DNA of 64,000 nt. Origin: Ornithinicoccus sp045032955 (GTDB taxonomy: Bacteria > Actinomycetota > Actinomycetes > Actinomycetales > Dermatophilaceae). The stretch is taken from positions 124,001 through 188,000 of the forward strand of contig NZ_JBJFZU010000010.1 of NCBI RefSeq assembly GCF_045032955.1. The letters run 5' to 3'. Made by a program: the position numbers and the translations under genes. Below, piece after piece: positions 16,735 to 24,777 of this stretch (the stretch's first letter is position 1; each line of letters opens with the position of its first letter). The notes under the pieces were generated by a model. It did not search any database. It saw only the letters and a list, made by a program, of their open reading frames with translations, and was not told where the DNA came from.

Positions 16735-16764
16735 ACCGTCCACCGACGGTCCCGGCGACCGTCG
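16735..16764 (+). promoter_or_regulatory. Putative riboswitch expression platform (alternative hairpins)
   Basis: ACCGTC 16735-16740 can pair with GACGGT 16745-16750. Alternatively CGACGGTC 16744-16751 pairs with GACCGTCG 16757-16764 (8 bp, 5-base loop). Both use the same GACGGT, so the hairpins exclude each other. The ribosome binding site GAGGAG lies just after the second hairpin. Switching by this means is an inference. Confidence 0.45.
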
Positions 16765-16790
16765 ACCCCCGCACCGAGGAGCGACCCCAC

Positions 16791-18401
16791 GTGAGCACGT
16801 CCACCCCGCCCAGGACCGACGAGCGGCGCCCGGTCCGCCGGGCCCTCGTCTCCGTCTTCGACAAGACCGACCTCGACGACCTGGTCACCGGCCTGCACCG
16901 GCACGGGGTCGCGCTGGTCTCGACCGGTGGCTCGGCCGCCCGCATCGCCGAGCTGGGCCTGCCCGTCACCCGGGTCGAGGAGCTCACCGGCTTCCCCGAG
17001 TGCCTGGACGGCCGGGTGAAGACCCTGCACCCCCGGGTGCACGCCGGGCTGCTCGCCGACACCACCGACCCCGAGCACCTGCGGCAGCTCGACGAGCTCG
17101 ACATCGAGGCCTTCGACCTGGTGGTCTGCAACCTCTACCCGTTCAGCGAGACGGTCGCCTCCGGCGCCGGACCGCAGGAGTGCGTGGAGAAGATCGACAT
17201 CGGCGGGCCCTCCATGGTCCGGGCCGCGGCGAAGAACCACCGCAGCGTCGCCGTGGTCACCAGCCCCGCGGCATACCCCGAGGCGCTGGCGGCGGTCACT
17301 GGCGGCGGCTTCACCCTGGGTCAGCGGGTGCGCCTCGCGGCGGAGGCCTTCGCGCACACCGCGAGCTACGACGTCGCCGTCGCGTCCTGGATGCTGGCCC
17401 GGGCGGACGAGGGCACGGCCGGGTCCTCGGACGAGGTCGCCTTCCCCGCGTGGATGGGTGCCACCTGGCAGCGGGGACCGGTGCTGCGCTACGGCGAGAA
17501 CCCGCACCAGCGGGCCGCGCTCTACACGGCGGAGGCCACCGGGGCAGGCCTCGCCCAGGCCGAGCAGCTGGGCGGCAAGGAGATGTCCTACAACAACTAC
17601 CTCGACGCCGACGCCGCCCGCCGGGCCGCCCACGACCACGGCGACCGGCCGACGGTGGCGATCATCAAGCACGCGAACCCCTGCGGCATCGCGGTCGGGG
17701 AGGACGTCGCGCAGGCGCACGCCAAGGCGCACGCCTGCGACCCCGTCTCCGCCTTCGGCGGCATCATCGCCACCAACCGTCCGGTCACCGAGGCGATGGC
17801 CCGGCAGGTGGCCGAGGTCTTCACCGAGGTCGTGGTGGCCCCCGACTTCGAGGCGGCTGCGCTGGAGGTGCTCGCGGCGAAGAAGAACCTGCGCCTGCTC
17901 AAGGTCCCCGCCCCCACCCGCGGCGGCGTCGAGGTGCGCCCCGTCTCCGGCGGACTGCTGGTGCAGGAGGTCGACACCGTGGACGCCGAGGTCGAGCACG
18001 GTGGTGACGAGGCCGCGCGCTGGCGCCTGGTCGCCGGGCAGCCCGCCGACGAGGCGACCCTCGCGGACCTGCAGCTGGCCTGGCGTGCGGTCCGCGCCGC
18101 CAAGTCCAACGCCATCCTGCTGGCCCACGACGGGGCGTCGGTGGGCGTCGGCATGGGCCAGGTCAACCGGGTCGACTCCTGCCACCTGGCGGTGAGCCGG
18201 GCGGGTGAGCGGGCGGCCGGGTCGGTGGCGGCCTCGGACGCCTTCTTCCCCTTCGCCGACGGCCTGCAGGTGCTGCTGGAGGCCGGGGTGCGGGCGGTCG
18301 TCGCCCCGGGGGGCTCGGTGCGGGACGAGGAGGTCGTGGCCGCCGCGGCCGCCGCCGGCGTCACCACCTACTTCACCGGCACCCGCCACTTTGCCCACTG
18401 A
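16791..18401 (+). CDS. purH: Bifunctional AICAR formyltransferase/IMP cyclohydrolase
   Basis: PurH performs the last two steps of IMP synthesis. The 536-residue protein has the N-terminal MGS-like IMP cyclohydrolase domain (RALVSVFDKTDL, LVSTGGSAARI, GRVKTLHPRVHAGLL) and the C-terminal AICAR transformylase domain with the catalytic IIKHANPCGIA (about 287) and GGKEMSYNNYLD. GTG 16791 is preferred to GTG 16719 because GAGGAG lies eight bases upstream and because the upstream part is occupied by the riboswitch. The 3' end overlaps the TTG start of the DMT permease by 11 bases. Confidence 0.96.
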   Translation: MSTSTPPRTDERRPVRRALVSVFDKTDLDDLVTGLHRHGVALVSTGGSAARIAELGLPVTRVEELTGFPECLDGRVKTLHPRVHAGLLADTTDPEHLRQLDELDIEAFDLVVCNLYPFSETVASGAGPQECVEKIDIGGPSMVRAAAKNHRSVAVVTSPAAYPEALAAVTGGGFTLGQRVRLAAEAFAHTASYDVAVASWMLARADEGTAGSSDEVAFPAWMGATWQRGPVLRYGENPHQRAALYTAEATGAGLAQAEQLGGKEMSYNNYLDADAARRAAHDHGDRPTVAIIKHANPCGIAVGEDVAQAHAKAHACDPVSAFGGIIATNRPVTEAMARQVAEVFTEVVVAPDFEAAALEVLAAKKNLRLLKVPAPTRGGVEVRPVSGGLLVQEVDTVDAEVEHGGDEAARWRLVAGQPADEATLADLQLAWRAVRAAKSNAILLAHDGASVGVGMGQVNRVDSCHLAVSRAGERAAGSVAASDAFFPFADGLQVLLEAGVRAVVAPGGSVRDEEVVAAAAAAGVTTYFTGTRHFAH

Positions 18402-19476
18402 GCAGGACGGGCCGGACGAGCGACACGAACAGCAGCACGACCAGCGACACGAGCAGGAGCCCGGCTCCCGGCGGACCCCGGGCCCGACCCTCACCCCCCT
18501 GCTGGCCGCCGCCCTCTGCGGGGCCGTGCTGCCCGTCCAGGCCCGGGTCAACGGGACCCTGTCGGAGCAGGTCTCCGCGCTCCCGGCGGCCACCATCTCC
18601 TTCGGCACCGGGCTGGTGCTGCTGACCTGCCTGCTCGCGGTGCCGGGCATCCGGGCCCGGGCGGCCCGGGTGCCGCGCGCCCTGGCGCAGGGGCGGCTGC
18701 GCTGGTGGCAGGTGCTCGGCGGGGTCGGCGGCGGCGCGCTGGTCGCCAGCCAGACGTATGCCGTCCCGCAGGTCGGGGTGACCGCCTTCCTCATCGCGGT
18801 GATCGGCGGGCAGGCCGCCAGCGCGCTGCTGGTCGACCGGTGGGGACTGGGCCCGGGTCCGCCGCAGCCGCTGCGGACGACCCGGGTGCTGGCGGCGCTG
18901 CTGGCGGTGACCGGGGTGGCCGTCGCGGCGAGTGCGCCCGGGCGGGCGGCGGCGGGGGAGGGGAGCGGTCTGGCGCTGCTGGTCCCGCTGGCGGTGGTGC
19001 TGCTGGCCGGTGCCGGGACCTCGGTCCAGCAGGCCTTCAACGGGGTGGTCACGACGGTGAGCCGGGACCCGCTGGCGACCGCCTGGTTCAACTTCGTCAC
19101 CGGCACCCTCACCCTGGTGGTGCTGGGTGGGGCCGCCCTGGTGGTCGGCGGTCAGGGTCCCCGGGCCGTGGACGGCCTGCCGTGGTGGGCCTGGACCGGG
19201 GGGATGATGGGGGTGCTCTTCATCGCGCTCGCCGCGTGGGCCGTGCAGCACGTGTCGGTGCTCGTCTTCGCCCTGGTGACCGTCAGCACGCAGCTGCTGG
19301 TGGGCTTGCTGACGGATGCCGCCGACCCGGTCAGCCGGGCGCTGCTCGGGCCCCAGGTGCTGCTGGGCGTGGGGCTCGCGCTGGTGGCCTCGGTCGGCGC
19401 CGCGCTGAGCCGGCCGGCGCAGCGCGCCCGGGATCTCCCCGGCGCGGGGGCGGCGGCTGCCGCCCGGCGGCGCTAG
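18391..19476 (+). CDS. DMT superfamily permease (DUF606/YdcZ type)
   Basis: A 361-residue membrane protein with about ten helices arranged as two related halves. GTLSEQVSALPAATISFGTGL in the first half and QQAFNGVVTTVSRDPLATAWFNFVTGTLTL in the second are the paired signatures of the YdcZ/DUF606 branch of the drug/metabolite transporter superfamily. The N-terminus is very hydrophilic (His/Gln/Glu-rich). TTG 18391, overlapping purH, is the only start candidate before the first helix. The substrate is unknown. The TAG stop is also the first three bases of the -10 hexamer of the next gene. Confidence 0.82.
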   Translation: MPTEQDGPDERHEQQHDQRHEQEPGSRRTPGPTLTPLLAAALCGAVLPVQARVNGTLSEQVSALPAATISFGTGLVLLTCLLAVPGIRARAARVPRALAQGRLRWWQVLGGVGGGALVASQTYAVPQVGVTAFLIAVIGGQAASALLVDRWGLGPGPPQPLRTTRVLAALLAVTGVAVAASAPGRAAAGEGSGLALLVPLAVVLLAGAGTSVQQAFNGVVTTVSRDPLATAWFNFVTGTLTLVVLGGAALVVGGQGPRAVDGLPWWAWTGGMMGVLFIALAAWAVQHVSVLVFALVTVSTQLLVGLLTDAADPVSRALLGPQVLLGVGLALVASVGAALSRPAQRARDLPGAGAAAAARRR

Positions 19477-19485
19477 GGTCGGGCC
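19474..19485 (+). promoter_or_regulatory. -10 element for leaderless ACT-domain gene, overlapping a stop codon
   Basis: TAGGGT 19474-19479 ends six bases before ATG 19486. Its TAG is the stop codon of the preceding permease gene. Confidence 0.55.
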
Positions 19486-20031
19486 ATGGCCACTCTCGTG
19501 ATCACCGTCATCGGCGACGACCGTCCCGGTCTGGTCAGTGCCCTGGCCGACGTCGTCGCGGAGCACTCCGGCAGCTGGGGGCGCAGCCAGCTGGCCCGCC
19601 TCGCGGGCACCTTCGCCGGGATCGTCACCGTGGACGTGCCCGGCAACCGGGTGGACGCCCTGCGGGCAGCGATCGGCGGCCTGGGCGGGGTGCTGGAGAC
19701 CACTGTGCGGGTGGCGCCGGACCCGGACGCCACCGAGGGCGCCGCCGCGGAGGGACCGGTGCTGCACCTGGACCTGATCGGGAACGACCGGCCGGGCATC
19801 GTGCGGGAGATCACCGGGACGCTCGCCGCGCACCGGGTGTCGGTCGAGGACCTGCAGACCAAGGTGGTCCCGGCGCCGCAGGCGGGTGGGGACCTCTTCA
19901 CCGCGCGGGCCGCCGTGCGCGCGCCCGCCGGTGCCGACCTGGGGGCGCTGCGGGAGGCCCTGGAGCACCTCGCCGGGGAGCTGCTCGTCGACCTGAGCTT
20001 CGAGGCCCAGGACCTCGCCGACTGGGAGTAA
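19486..20031 (+). CDS. Tandem ACT-domain protein (GcvR-like)
   Basis: A 181-residue protein made of two ACT domains. The first begins LVITVIGDDRPGLVSALADVV (residues 4-24) and the second LHLDLIGNDRPGIVREITGTLAAHRVSVEDL (about 91-121). The layout matches GcvR-type proteins, which regulate glycine cleavage in enterobacteria. In actinobacteria the function is untested, and no catalytic domain is attached. Amino-acid sensing linked to one-carbon supply would suit the purH/folD neighbourhood, but this is inference. The start is supported by the -10 hexamer six bases upstream. Confidence 0.85.
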   Translation: MATLVITVIGDDRPGLVSALADVVAEHSGSWGRSQLARLAGTFAGIVTVDVPGNRVDALRAAIGGLGGVLETTVRVAPDPDATEGAAAEGPVLHLDLIGNDRPGIVREITGTLAAHRVSVEDLQTKVVPAPQAGGDLFTARAAVRAPAGADLGALREALEHLAGELLVDLSFEAQDLADWE

Positions 20032-20085
20032 CCGGCCGACACCGCGCGTCGGCGGGGGGTCGCGGTGCCGCCTGCGGCCGCGCCC

Positions 20086-20098
20086 TAGACTCGCGGGC
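20086..20098 (+). promoter_or_regulatory. -10 element for leaderless folD
   Basis: TAGACT 20086-20091 ends seven bases before ATG 20099. Unlike purH, no pfl-type sequence is seen here. Confidence 0.55.
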
Positions 20099-20965
20099 AT
20101 GAGCGCGACGATCCTGGACGGCAAGGCTGTGCACGCCACGATCAAGGACGAGCTGAGGGGGCGGCTCGCCCGGCTCGCCGAGCAGGGCGTCGTCCCTGGA
20201 CTGGCCACCGTGCTGGTCGGGGACGACCCGGCCAGCACCTGGTACGTCGGCGCCAAGCACAAGGACTGCGCCGAGATCGGGATCGCCTCGGTGCGCCGCG
20301 ACCTGCCGTCCGGCACCGGCCAGCAGGAGGTGCTCGACGTGGTGGACGAGCTCAACGCCGACCCCGCGGTGACCGCCGTCCTGGTGCAGCAGCCCACCAG
20401 GCTGGACGAGTTCGCCATCCTGTCCCGGGTGGACCCGGCCAAGGACGTGGACGGGCTGCACCCGGCCAACCTCGGCGCCCTGGTGATGGGGGAGCCGGCC
20501 CCGCTGCCCTGCACCCCGGTCGGCTGCGTCGAGCTGCTGCGCCGGTACGACGTGCCCCTGGCCGGTGCCGACGTGGTGGTGATCGGTCGCGGGCTGACCG
20601 TCGGCCGGCCGCTAGGCCTCATCCTCACCCGCCGCAGCGAGAACGCCACCGTGACCCTCTGCCACACCGGGACCCGCGACCTGGCCGGCCACGTCGCGCG
20701 CGCCGACATCGTGGTGTCCGCCGCCGGGGTGCCCGACCTGGTCACCCCGGACATGGTCCGGCCCGGTGCCGCGGTGCTCGACGTGGGGGTCGCCCGGCGC
20801 GACGGCCGGATCGCCGGAGACGTCCACCCGGACGTCCGCGAGGTCGCCGGCTGGGTCAGCCCCAACCCCGGCGGGGTCGGCCCGATGACCCGCGCGATGC
20901 TGCTGCGCAACGTCGTCGAGGCGGCGGAGGCGTCGCTCGCGGCCCGGGGCGGCGCTACTGCGTGA
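20099..20965 (+). CDS. folD: Methylenetetrahydrofolate dehydrogenase/methenyltetrahydrofolate cyclohydrolase
   Basis: FolD interconverts methylene-, methenyl- and 10-formyl-THF and so supplies PurN and PurH. The 288-residue protein has the substrate-site YVGAKHKDCAEIGI with the catalytic lysine, VLVQQPTRLDEF, KDVDGLHPANLG, and the Rossmann nucleotide-binding VIGRGLTVGRPLGLILTRR. DLVTPDMVRPGAAVLDVGV and NPGGVGPMTRAMLLRN complete the signature. In most FolD proteins the third of these motifs reads VVGRSxxVGxP; here Gly replaces Ser. Translation start ATG 20099 is supported by a TAGACT hexamer. DUF3017 follows immediately. Confidence 0.96.
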   Translation: MSATILDGKAVHATIKDELRGRLARLAEQGVVPGLATVLVGDDPASTWYVGAKHKDCAEIGIASVRRDLPSGTGQQEVLDVVDELNADPAVTAVLVQQPTRLDEFAILSRVDPAKDVDGLHPANLGALVMGEPAPLPCTPVGCVELLRRYDVPLAGADVVVIGRGLTVGRPLGLILTRRSENATVTLCHTGTRDLAGHVARADIVVSAAGVPDLVTPDMVRPGAAVLDVGVARRDGRIAGDVHPDVREVAGWVSPNPGGVGPMTRAMLLRNVVEAAEASLAARGGATA

Positions 20966-20969
20966 GCAC

Positions 20970-21269
20970 GTGAGCACCGAGGAGGAGCCCGGCGCTGCCG
21001 GGCCGGGCGTCCCGCGGCAGCCCCTGGGCCTGTGGTGGCTCGGCGTGCTCGGCCTGGGGACCGCGGTGACGCTGCTCGTCTCGCAGAACCTGCGCGCCTA
21101 CGGGTATGCCATGGGCGCCACCCTGGGCGTGCTCGCGCTGCTGCGCGCTGTGCTGCCCGGCCACCGGGTCGGCGGGCTGGTCGTGCGCGGCCGCGCCGTG
21201 GACGTCGCGACCCTGCTGCTGCTGGGCGCGTCGATCGCGGCGCTGTCCTTCACCCTGCGCCTGGGCTAG
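20970..21269 (+). CDS. DUF3017 membrane protein
   Basis: A 99-residue protein with three helices (about 22-40, 47-65, 75-95) and a short acidic N-terminus. GTG 20970 lies four bases after the folD stop. The folD-DUF3017-mdh order is common in actinobacteria. Function unknown. A bidirectional hairpin terminator follows. Confidence 0.8.
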   Translation: MSTEEEPGAAGPGVPRQPLGLWWLGVLGLGTAVTLLVSQNLRAYGYAMGATLGVLALLRAVLPGHRVGGLVVRGRAVDVATLLLLGASIAALSFTLRLG

Positions 21270-21280
21270 GGCCCCGACCG

Positions 21281-21303
21281 GTCCGAGGTCGACGACCTCG
21301 GAC
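21281..21303. terminator. Bidirectional terminator between folD-DUF3017 and mdh
   Basis: GTCCGAGGTC (21281-21290) and GACCTCGGAC (21294-21303) form a perfect 10-bp stem with a 3-base loop. It sits between convergent genes. Confidence 0.6.
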
Positions 21304-21322
21304 CCGGCCGAGGACCCGGACC

Positions 21323-22309
21323 TCAGATCAGACCGAGGTCGGTGACCGCCTGGCGCTCCTCGGCGAGCTCGGAGGTGGAGGCGTCGATCTTCCCGCGGGA
21401 GAAGTCGTCGATCTCCAAGCCCTGGACGATCTCCCAGTCGCCGTCCCGGGTGGTGACCGGGAAGGAGCTGATCAGGCCCTCCGGCACCCCGTAGGAGCCG
21501 TCGGAGCGGACCGCCATGGACACCCAGTCGCCGGCCGGCGAGCCGCGCAGCCAGTCCCGGGTGTGGTCGATGGTGGCGGAGGCGGCGGACGCCGCGGAGG
21601 ACGAGCCACGGGCCTCGATGATCGCGGCACCCCGCTTGGCCACGGTCGGGATGAAGGTGTTCTCCAACCAGTCCTGGTCGTCCACCGCGGCGGCGGCGTT
21701 GCGGCCGGCGACCTCCGCGTGGAACAGGTCGGGGTACTGGGTGGCCGAGTGGTTGCCCCAGATGGTCATGTGGCTGACGTCGGTGACGGGGGCGCCGACC
21801 TTGGCGGCCAGCTGGGCGATCGCGCGGTTGTGGTCGAGCCGGGTGAGGGCGGTGAACCGCTCGGCCGGGATGTCCGGGGCGTTGCTCATCGCGATCAGCG
21901 CGTTGGTGTTGGCCGGGTTGCCGGTGACCGTGACCCGGACGTCCTCGGCCGCGTGCGCGTTCAGGGCCTTGCCCTGGGCGGTGAAGATCGCCCCGTTCGC
22001 CTCGAGCAGGTCGGCGCGCTCCATCCCCTTGGACCGCGGGCGGGCACCGACCAGCAGAGCCACGTTGACCCCGTCGAAGACGACGTTCGGGTCGTCACCG
22101 ATCTCGATGCCGGCCAAAGCCGGGAAGGCGCAGTCGTCGAGCTCCATCACGACGCCCTCGAGGGCACCCAGCGCGGGAGTGATCTCCAGCAGCCGCAGCT
22201 CGATCGGGGTGTCCTTGCCGAACAGCTCGCCCGAGGCGAGACGGAAGAGCAGGCTGTAGCAGATCTGACCGGCCGCGCCGGTGACCGCGACCTTGACGGG
22301 GGTGTTCAC
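21323..22309 (-). CDS. mdh: Malate dehydrogenase (NAD, type 2)
   Basis: A 328-residue cytosolic MDH of the TCA cycle. The dinucleotide-binding motif is VTGAAGQICYSLLFRLASGELFG (residues 9-31). LLVGARPRSKGMER marks the mobile active-site loop, GNPANTNA the NAD site, and RLDHNRA plus IWGNHSATQYPD the catalytic Asp-His pair. GTG 22309 (VNTPVKVAVTG) is chosen because AAGGAAGG lies about nine bases upstream and the N-terminus then matches the family. The upstream in-frame extension to 22363 is unlikely to be used. Confidence 0.95.
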   Translation of the reverse strand: MNTPVKVAVTGAAGQICYSLLFRLASGELFGKDTPIELRLLEITPALGALEGVVMELDDCAFPALAGIEIGDDPNVVFDGVNVALLVGARPRSKGMERADLLEANGAIFTAQGKALNAHAAEDVRVTVTGNPANTNALIAMSNAPDIPAERFTALTRLDHNRAIAQLAAKVGAPVTDVSHMTIWGNHSATQYPDLFHAEVAGRNAAAAVDDQDWLENTFIPTVAKRGAAIIEARGSSSAASAASATIDHTRDWLRGSPAGDWVSMAVRSDGSYGVPEGLISSFPVTTRDGDWEIVQGLEIDDFSRGKIDASTSELAEERQAVTDLGLI

Positions 22310-22517
22310 GAGGGATGACCTTCCTTCGACAGCGGGCGGGGAGGCGTCGTCGCGTGGCTCCACGGGGGACCGGGGGCGTCGACGCCGCTGCCGCCGACGC
22401 TAGCATCACCGTCCTGCGCCGTCGTCGTCACTGCCGCGAGGCGCTAGCGTGGCCGTGACCGGCACCGGTCAGCGTGGTCGACCCGGCCCCTCGGTGCCCG
22501 CAGGAAGGAGACGCGCG
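22310..22517. promoter_or_regulatory. Divergent promoter region mdh/LysM gene
   Basis: TAGCGT on the minus strand (complement of 22397-22402) is a -10 candidate for mdh with a leader of about 80 bases carrying AAGGAAGG. TAGCGT on the plus strand (22445-22450) is a -10 candidate for the LysM gene with a leader of about 60 bases carrying GGAAGGAGA. Both genes therefore look leadered, unlike many neighbours. Confidence 0.45.
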
Positions 22518-22892
22518 GTGGCTCTCATCGACATGATCAGGTCGGTGCTGCGCGGTGGCCGGCACCGGCCGGCACCGGCAGCGGAACCGGCACCGTCACT
22601 GCCCGAGCAGGGACGGCCGACGGTCCGACAGGGATCGCGCCAGCAGGGATCGCGGACCCCCGCGTCCGAGGTCGAGGCGGCGACGCCCGTGCCGGCGGCG
22701 GGGGCACCTGGGCAGCGGCTGCGTCGGCATACCGTGCTCCCTGGACAGACCCTGGAGGAGGTCGCCCGGCAGCACGGGGTGAGCGCCGCCGGGGTGGCCG
22801 AGCTGAACGGCATCGAGCAGCCCGAGCTCATCTACCCCGGGCAGGTCTTCCGGGTCCCCGACGCCGAGGAGCCTCAGCCGGTCAACGGGTAG
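22518..22892 (+). CDS. LysM-domain protein without evident signal peptide
   Basis: A 124-residue protein: about 12 N-terminal residues with moderate hydrophobicity (MALIDMIRSVL), a Pro/Ala/Arg/Gln-rich linker to about residue 75, and one C-terminal LysM domain (HTVLPGQTLEEVARQHG...LIYPGQVFRVP). LysM domains bind peptidoglycan glycan chains, but no signal peptide or lipobox is apparent. A cytoplasmic role, as in the LysM-containing K+-binding Kbp family, is therefore also possible. GTG 22518 is supported by GGAAGGAGA. The end overlaps the convergent RNA ligase-like gene by 19 bases. Confidence 0.8.
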   Translation: MALIDMIRSVLRGGRHRPAPAAEPAPSLPEQGRPTVRQGSRQQGSRTPASEVEAATPVPAAGAPGQRLRRHTVLPGQTLEEVARQHGVSAAGVAELNGIEQPELIYPGQVFRVPDAEEPQPVNG

Positions 22893-23422
22893 TCGGCCAC
22901 CGTCCGCCACAGGCCGTCCCCGTCGTGGGCGTAGAGCCGGAAGCCGGTCGCCGGCCAGCCGCAGCTGAAGGCGGCGAGATCCAGGAAGGCGCGGTCCAGG
23001 ACCGGCTCGGCCAGGCCGTGCGCCAGGGTCACGTGCGGGTGGTAGGGGAACTCGAGCTCGCGGACCACCGGGCCGGAGCGCACCGCCCGCTCCAGCCGTT
23101 CGCAGCCGGCCACCCCCTTCGCGACCTGGACGAAAACCACGTCCGAGACCGGGCGGAAGGTGCCGGTGCCGCGCAGCAGCACCTCGAACGGCGGGTGGCT
23201 CGCCGCCACCCGGGACAGGTGCCCGGTCAGCGCCTCGAGGACGCTCTCGGGGACCGGGGTGGGGGGCAGCAGCGTGATGTGGGTGGGGATGTGCTGGGCA
23301 TGGTCCTCGCCGTACCCGGTCCGCAGCCGCTGCAGGTGGCCACCCCACGGTTCGGGGACGGGCAGCGCCACACCGACGACCACGTCGGTGCCCGGCTCAC
23401 GCGTGGGCTGCGGTGTGCTCAC
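22874..23422 (-). CDS. 2'-5' RNA ligase/cyclic phosphodiesterase family protein
   Basis: A 182-residue 2H phosphoesterase. The two catalytic HxT motifs are PTHITLLPP (about 47-55) and YHPHVTLAHG (about 128-137). The family includes ThpR-type RNA 2',3'-cyclic phosphodiesterases; the physiological substrate is not known. GTG 23422 is preceded by TAGGGT seven bases upstream on the minus strand, so it is probably leaderless. Confidence 0.88.
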   Translation of the reverse strand: MSTPQPTREPGTDVVVGVALPVPEPWGGHLQRLRTGYGEDHAQHIPTHITLLPPTPVPESVLEALTGHLSRVAASHPPFEVLLRGTGTFRPVSDVVFVQVAKGVAGCERLERAVRSGPVVRELEFPYHPHVTLAHGLAEPVLDRAFLDLAAFSCGWPATGFRLYAHDGDGLWRTVADYPLTG

Positions 23423-23435
23423 CCGCTCCACCCTA
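23423..23435 (-). promoter_or_regulatory. -10 element for leaderless 2H phosphoesterase gene
   Basis: TAGGGT on the minus strand (complement of 23430-23435) ends seven bases before GTG 23422. Confidence 0.5.
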
Positions 23436-23460
23436 CTGCCGGCCCCCGCGCCGCACCGGG

Positions 23461-24777
23461 TCAGGCGACCGACCGGGCGGCCCCCCGGATGGCGTGCGTG
23501 TAGTGCTCGACCAGCTGGTCCACCAGCGCGGGCCAGGAGCGCTCCTCCACCCGGTGGCGGCCGGCCGCCCCCAGCCGAGCCCGCAGCGCGGCGGCGTCGG
23601 TGCCCTCGGACCCGACCAGCGGCAGCACCGCCTCCCGGAGCGCGCCCCGCCGTTGCGGGTCGAAGAGGTCGCCGGTGCGGCCGGGCTCGATCAGGTCCAC
23701 CGGGCCGCCGCTGCGGGGCGCCACCACCGGCAGGCCGGTGGCCGAGGCCTCCTGCAGGGTCTGGCCGAAGGTCTCCCGGGTGCCGGTGTGCACGAAGACG
23801 TCGAAGGCGGCATAGGCGTGCGCGAGCTCCTGGCCCTCCTGCCGGCCCAGGAAGACGGCACCGGGGAGCTGGGCCTGGAGCATCTCCCGGCTCGGTCCCT
23901 CCCCGACCAGCACCAACCGGGTGCCGGGGATGCCGGCCAGCTCGGTGAGCCGGTGCAGCTCCTTCTCCGGTGCCAGCCGGCCCACGTAGCCGAGCAGGGT
24001 CTCGCCGCGAGGCGCGAGCCGGTCCCGCAGGGCGGTGGTGGCAGGCTCCCGGCGCCGGTCCGGGTGGAACAGGTCCGCGTCGACCCCGCGACCCCAGAGC
24101 GCGATCCGCGGCACCTGGTGCTCGGCCAGGTCCCGCAACGCCGAGGTGGAGGGCGCCAGCGTCAGGTCCGCCTGCTCGTGGATCCGGCGGATCCACCGCC
24201 AGGTGGCCCGCGCCGTGAGCTCGCCCGCGGGGCCGGCGTGCTGGCGGATGTAGGACGGCATGTCGGTCTGGTAGATCGCCACCGACGGGATCCCGAGCGC
24301 CCGCGCCGCGGTGAGCCCGCGCATCCCCAGCACGAAGGGCGAGGCGACGTGCATCACGTCCGGACGGAAGCGGTGCAGCACCGTCTCGATCTCGTAGGAG
24401 GGCAGCCCGACGCGGAACTGGCGCACCGGGACGCTGGTGACGGCGTGCACCGGGAAGCCCGCGTAGTGCTCCGGCGTCATCACCGGGCTCCAGGGGCTGG
24501 TACCCGGGGCGATGACCAGGGCCTCGTGGCCCTGGTCGCGCAGGCACTCCAGCACCTTGCAGACACTGGTCGTGACGCCGTTCAGCGCCGGGAGGAAGGA
24601 CTCGGTGACGATCGCGACCCGCACGTGCTCGAGCCTGCCGGAGGTGGGGGTGTCCCCGGCGGCCTCCGGGGGTGTGTCCGATGACCGGCGGGTGAGCAGA
24701 TGGTGTCCGATGCCGTCCCGCACCCGCCGTCGGCCGGCCCGCTCGGGGGCGTGCCGGGGAGTGGGGTGGGCGCTCAC
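23461..24777 (-). CDS. GT4 glycosyltransferase (MgtA/PimB-like mannosyltransferase)
   Basis: A 438-residue GT-B glycosyltransferase. After about 50 basic/hydrophilic residues the N-domain begins VRVAIVTESFLPALNGVTTSV. The C-domain carries LGYVGRLAPEKELHRL, LVLVGEGPSR and the EX7E-type GTRETFGQTLQEASATG for donor binding. This pattern matches GDP-mannose-dependent alpha-mannosyltransferases that build mannosylated glycolipids or lipomannan in actinobacteria. The immediately upstream, overlapping manC (GTGA) makes GDP-mannose, which supports a mannosyl donor. The acceptor is unknown. Confidence 0.87.
   Translation of the reverse strand: MSAHPTPRHAPERAGRRRVRDGIGHHLLTRRSSDTPPEAAGDTPTSGRLEHVRVAIVTESFLPALNGVTTSVCKVLECLRDQGHEALVIAPGTSPWSPVMTPEHYAGFPVHAVTSVPVRQFRVGLPSYEIETVLHRFRPDVMHVASPFVLGMRGLTAARALGIPSVAIYQTDMPSYIRQHAGPAGELTARATWRWIRRIHEQADLTLAPSTSALRDLAEHQVPRIALWGRGVDADLFHPDRRREPATTALRDRLAPRGETLLGYVGRLAPEKELHRLTELAGIPGTRLVLVGEGPSREMLQAQLPGAVFLGRQEGQELAHAYAAFDVFVHTGTRETFGQTLQEASATGLPVVAPRSGGPVDLIEPGRTGDLFDPQRRGALREAVLPLVGSEGTDAAALRARLGAAGRHRVEERSWPALVDQLVEHYTHAIRGAARSVA

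Noticed and set aside
15990..19112. 1040-codon minus-strand frame across purN, purH and the DMT permease
   Set aside because: It is a composition artefact opposite purH. Only the 15998-16609 methyltransferase on this strand (in another frame) shows real motifs.
20032..20098. Second pfl riboswitch before folD
   Set aside because: CCGCCTGCGG superficially resembles the pfl CCGCCTGGG element, but the ACTGGCG and CACCACCGGG parts are missing and a -10 lies directly before the ATG.
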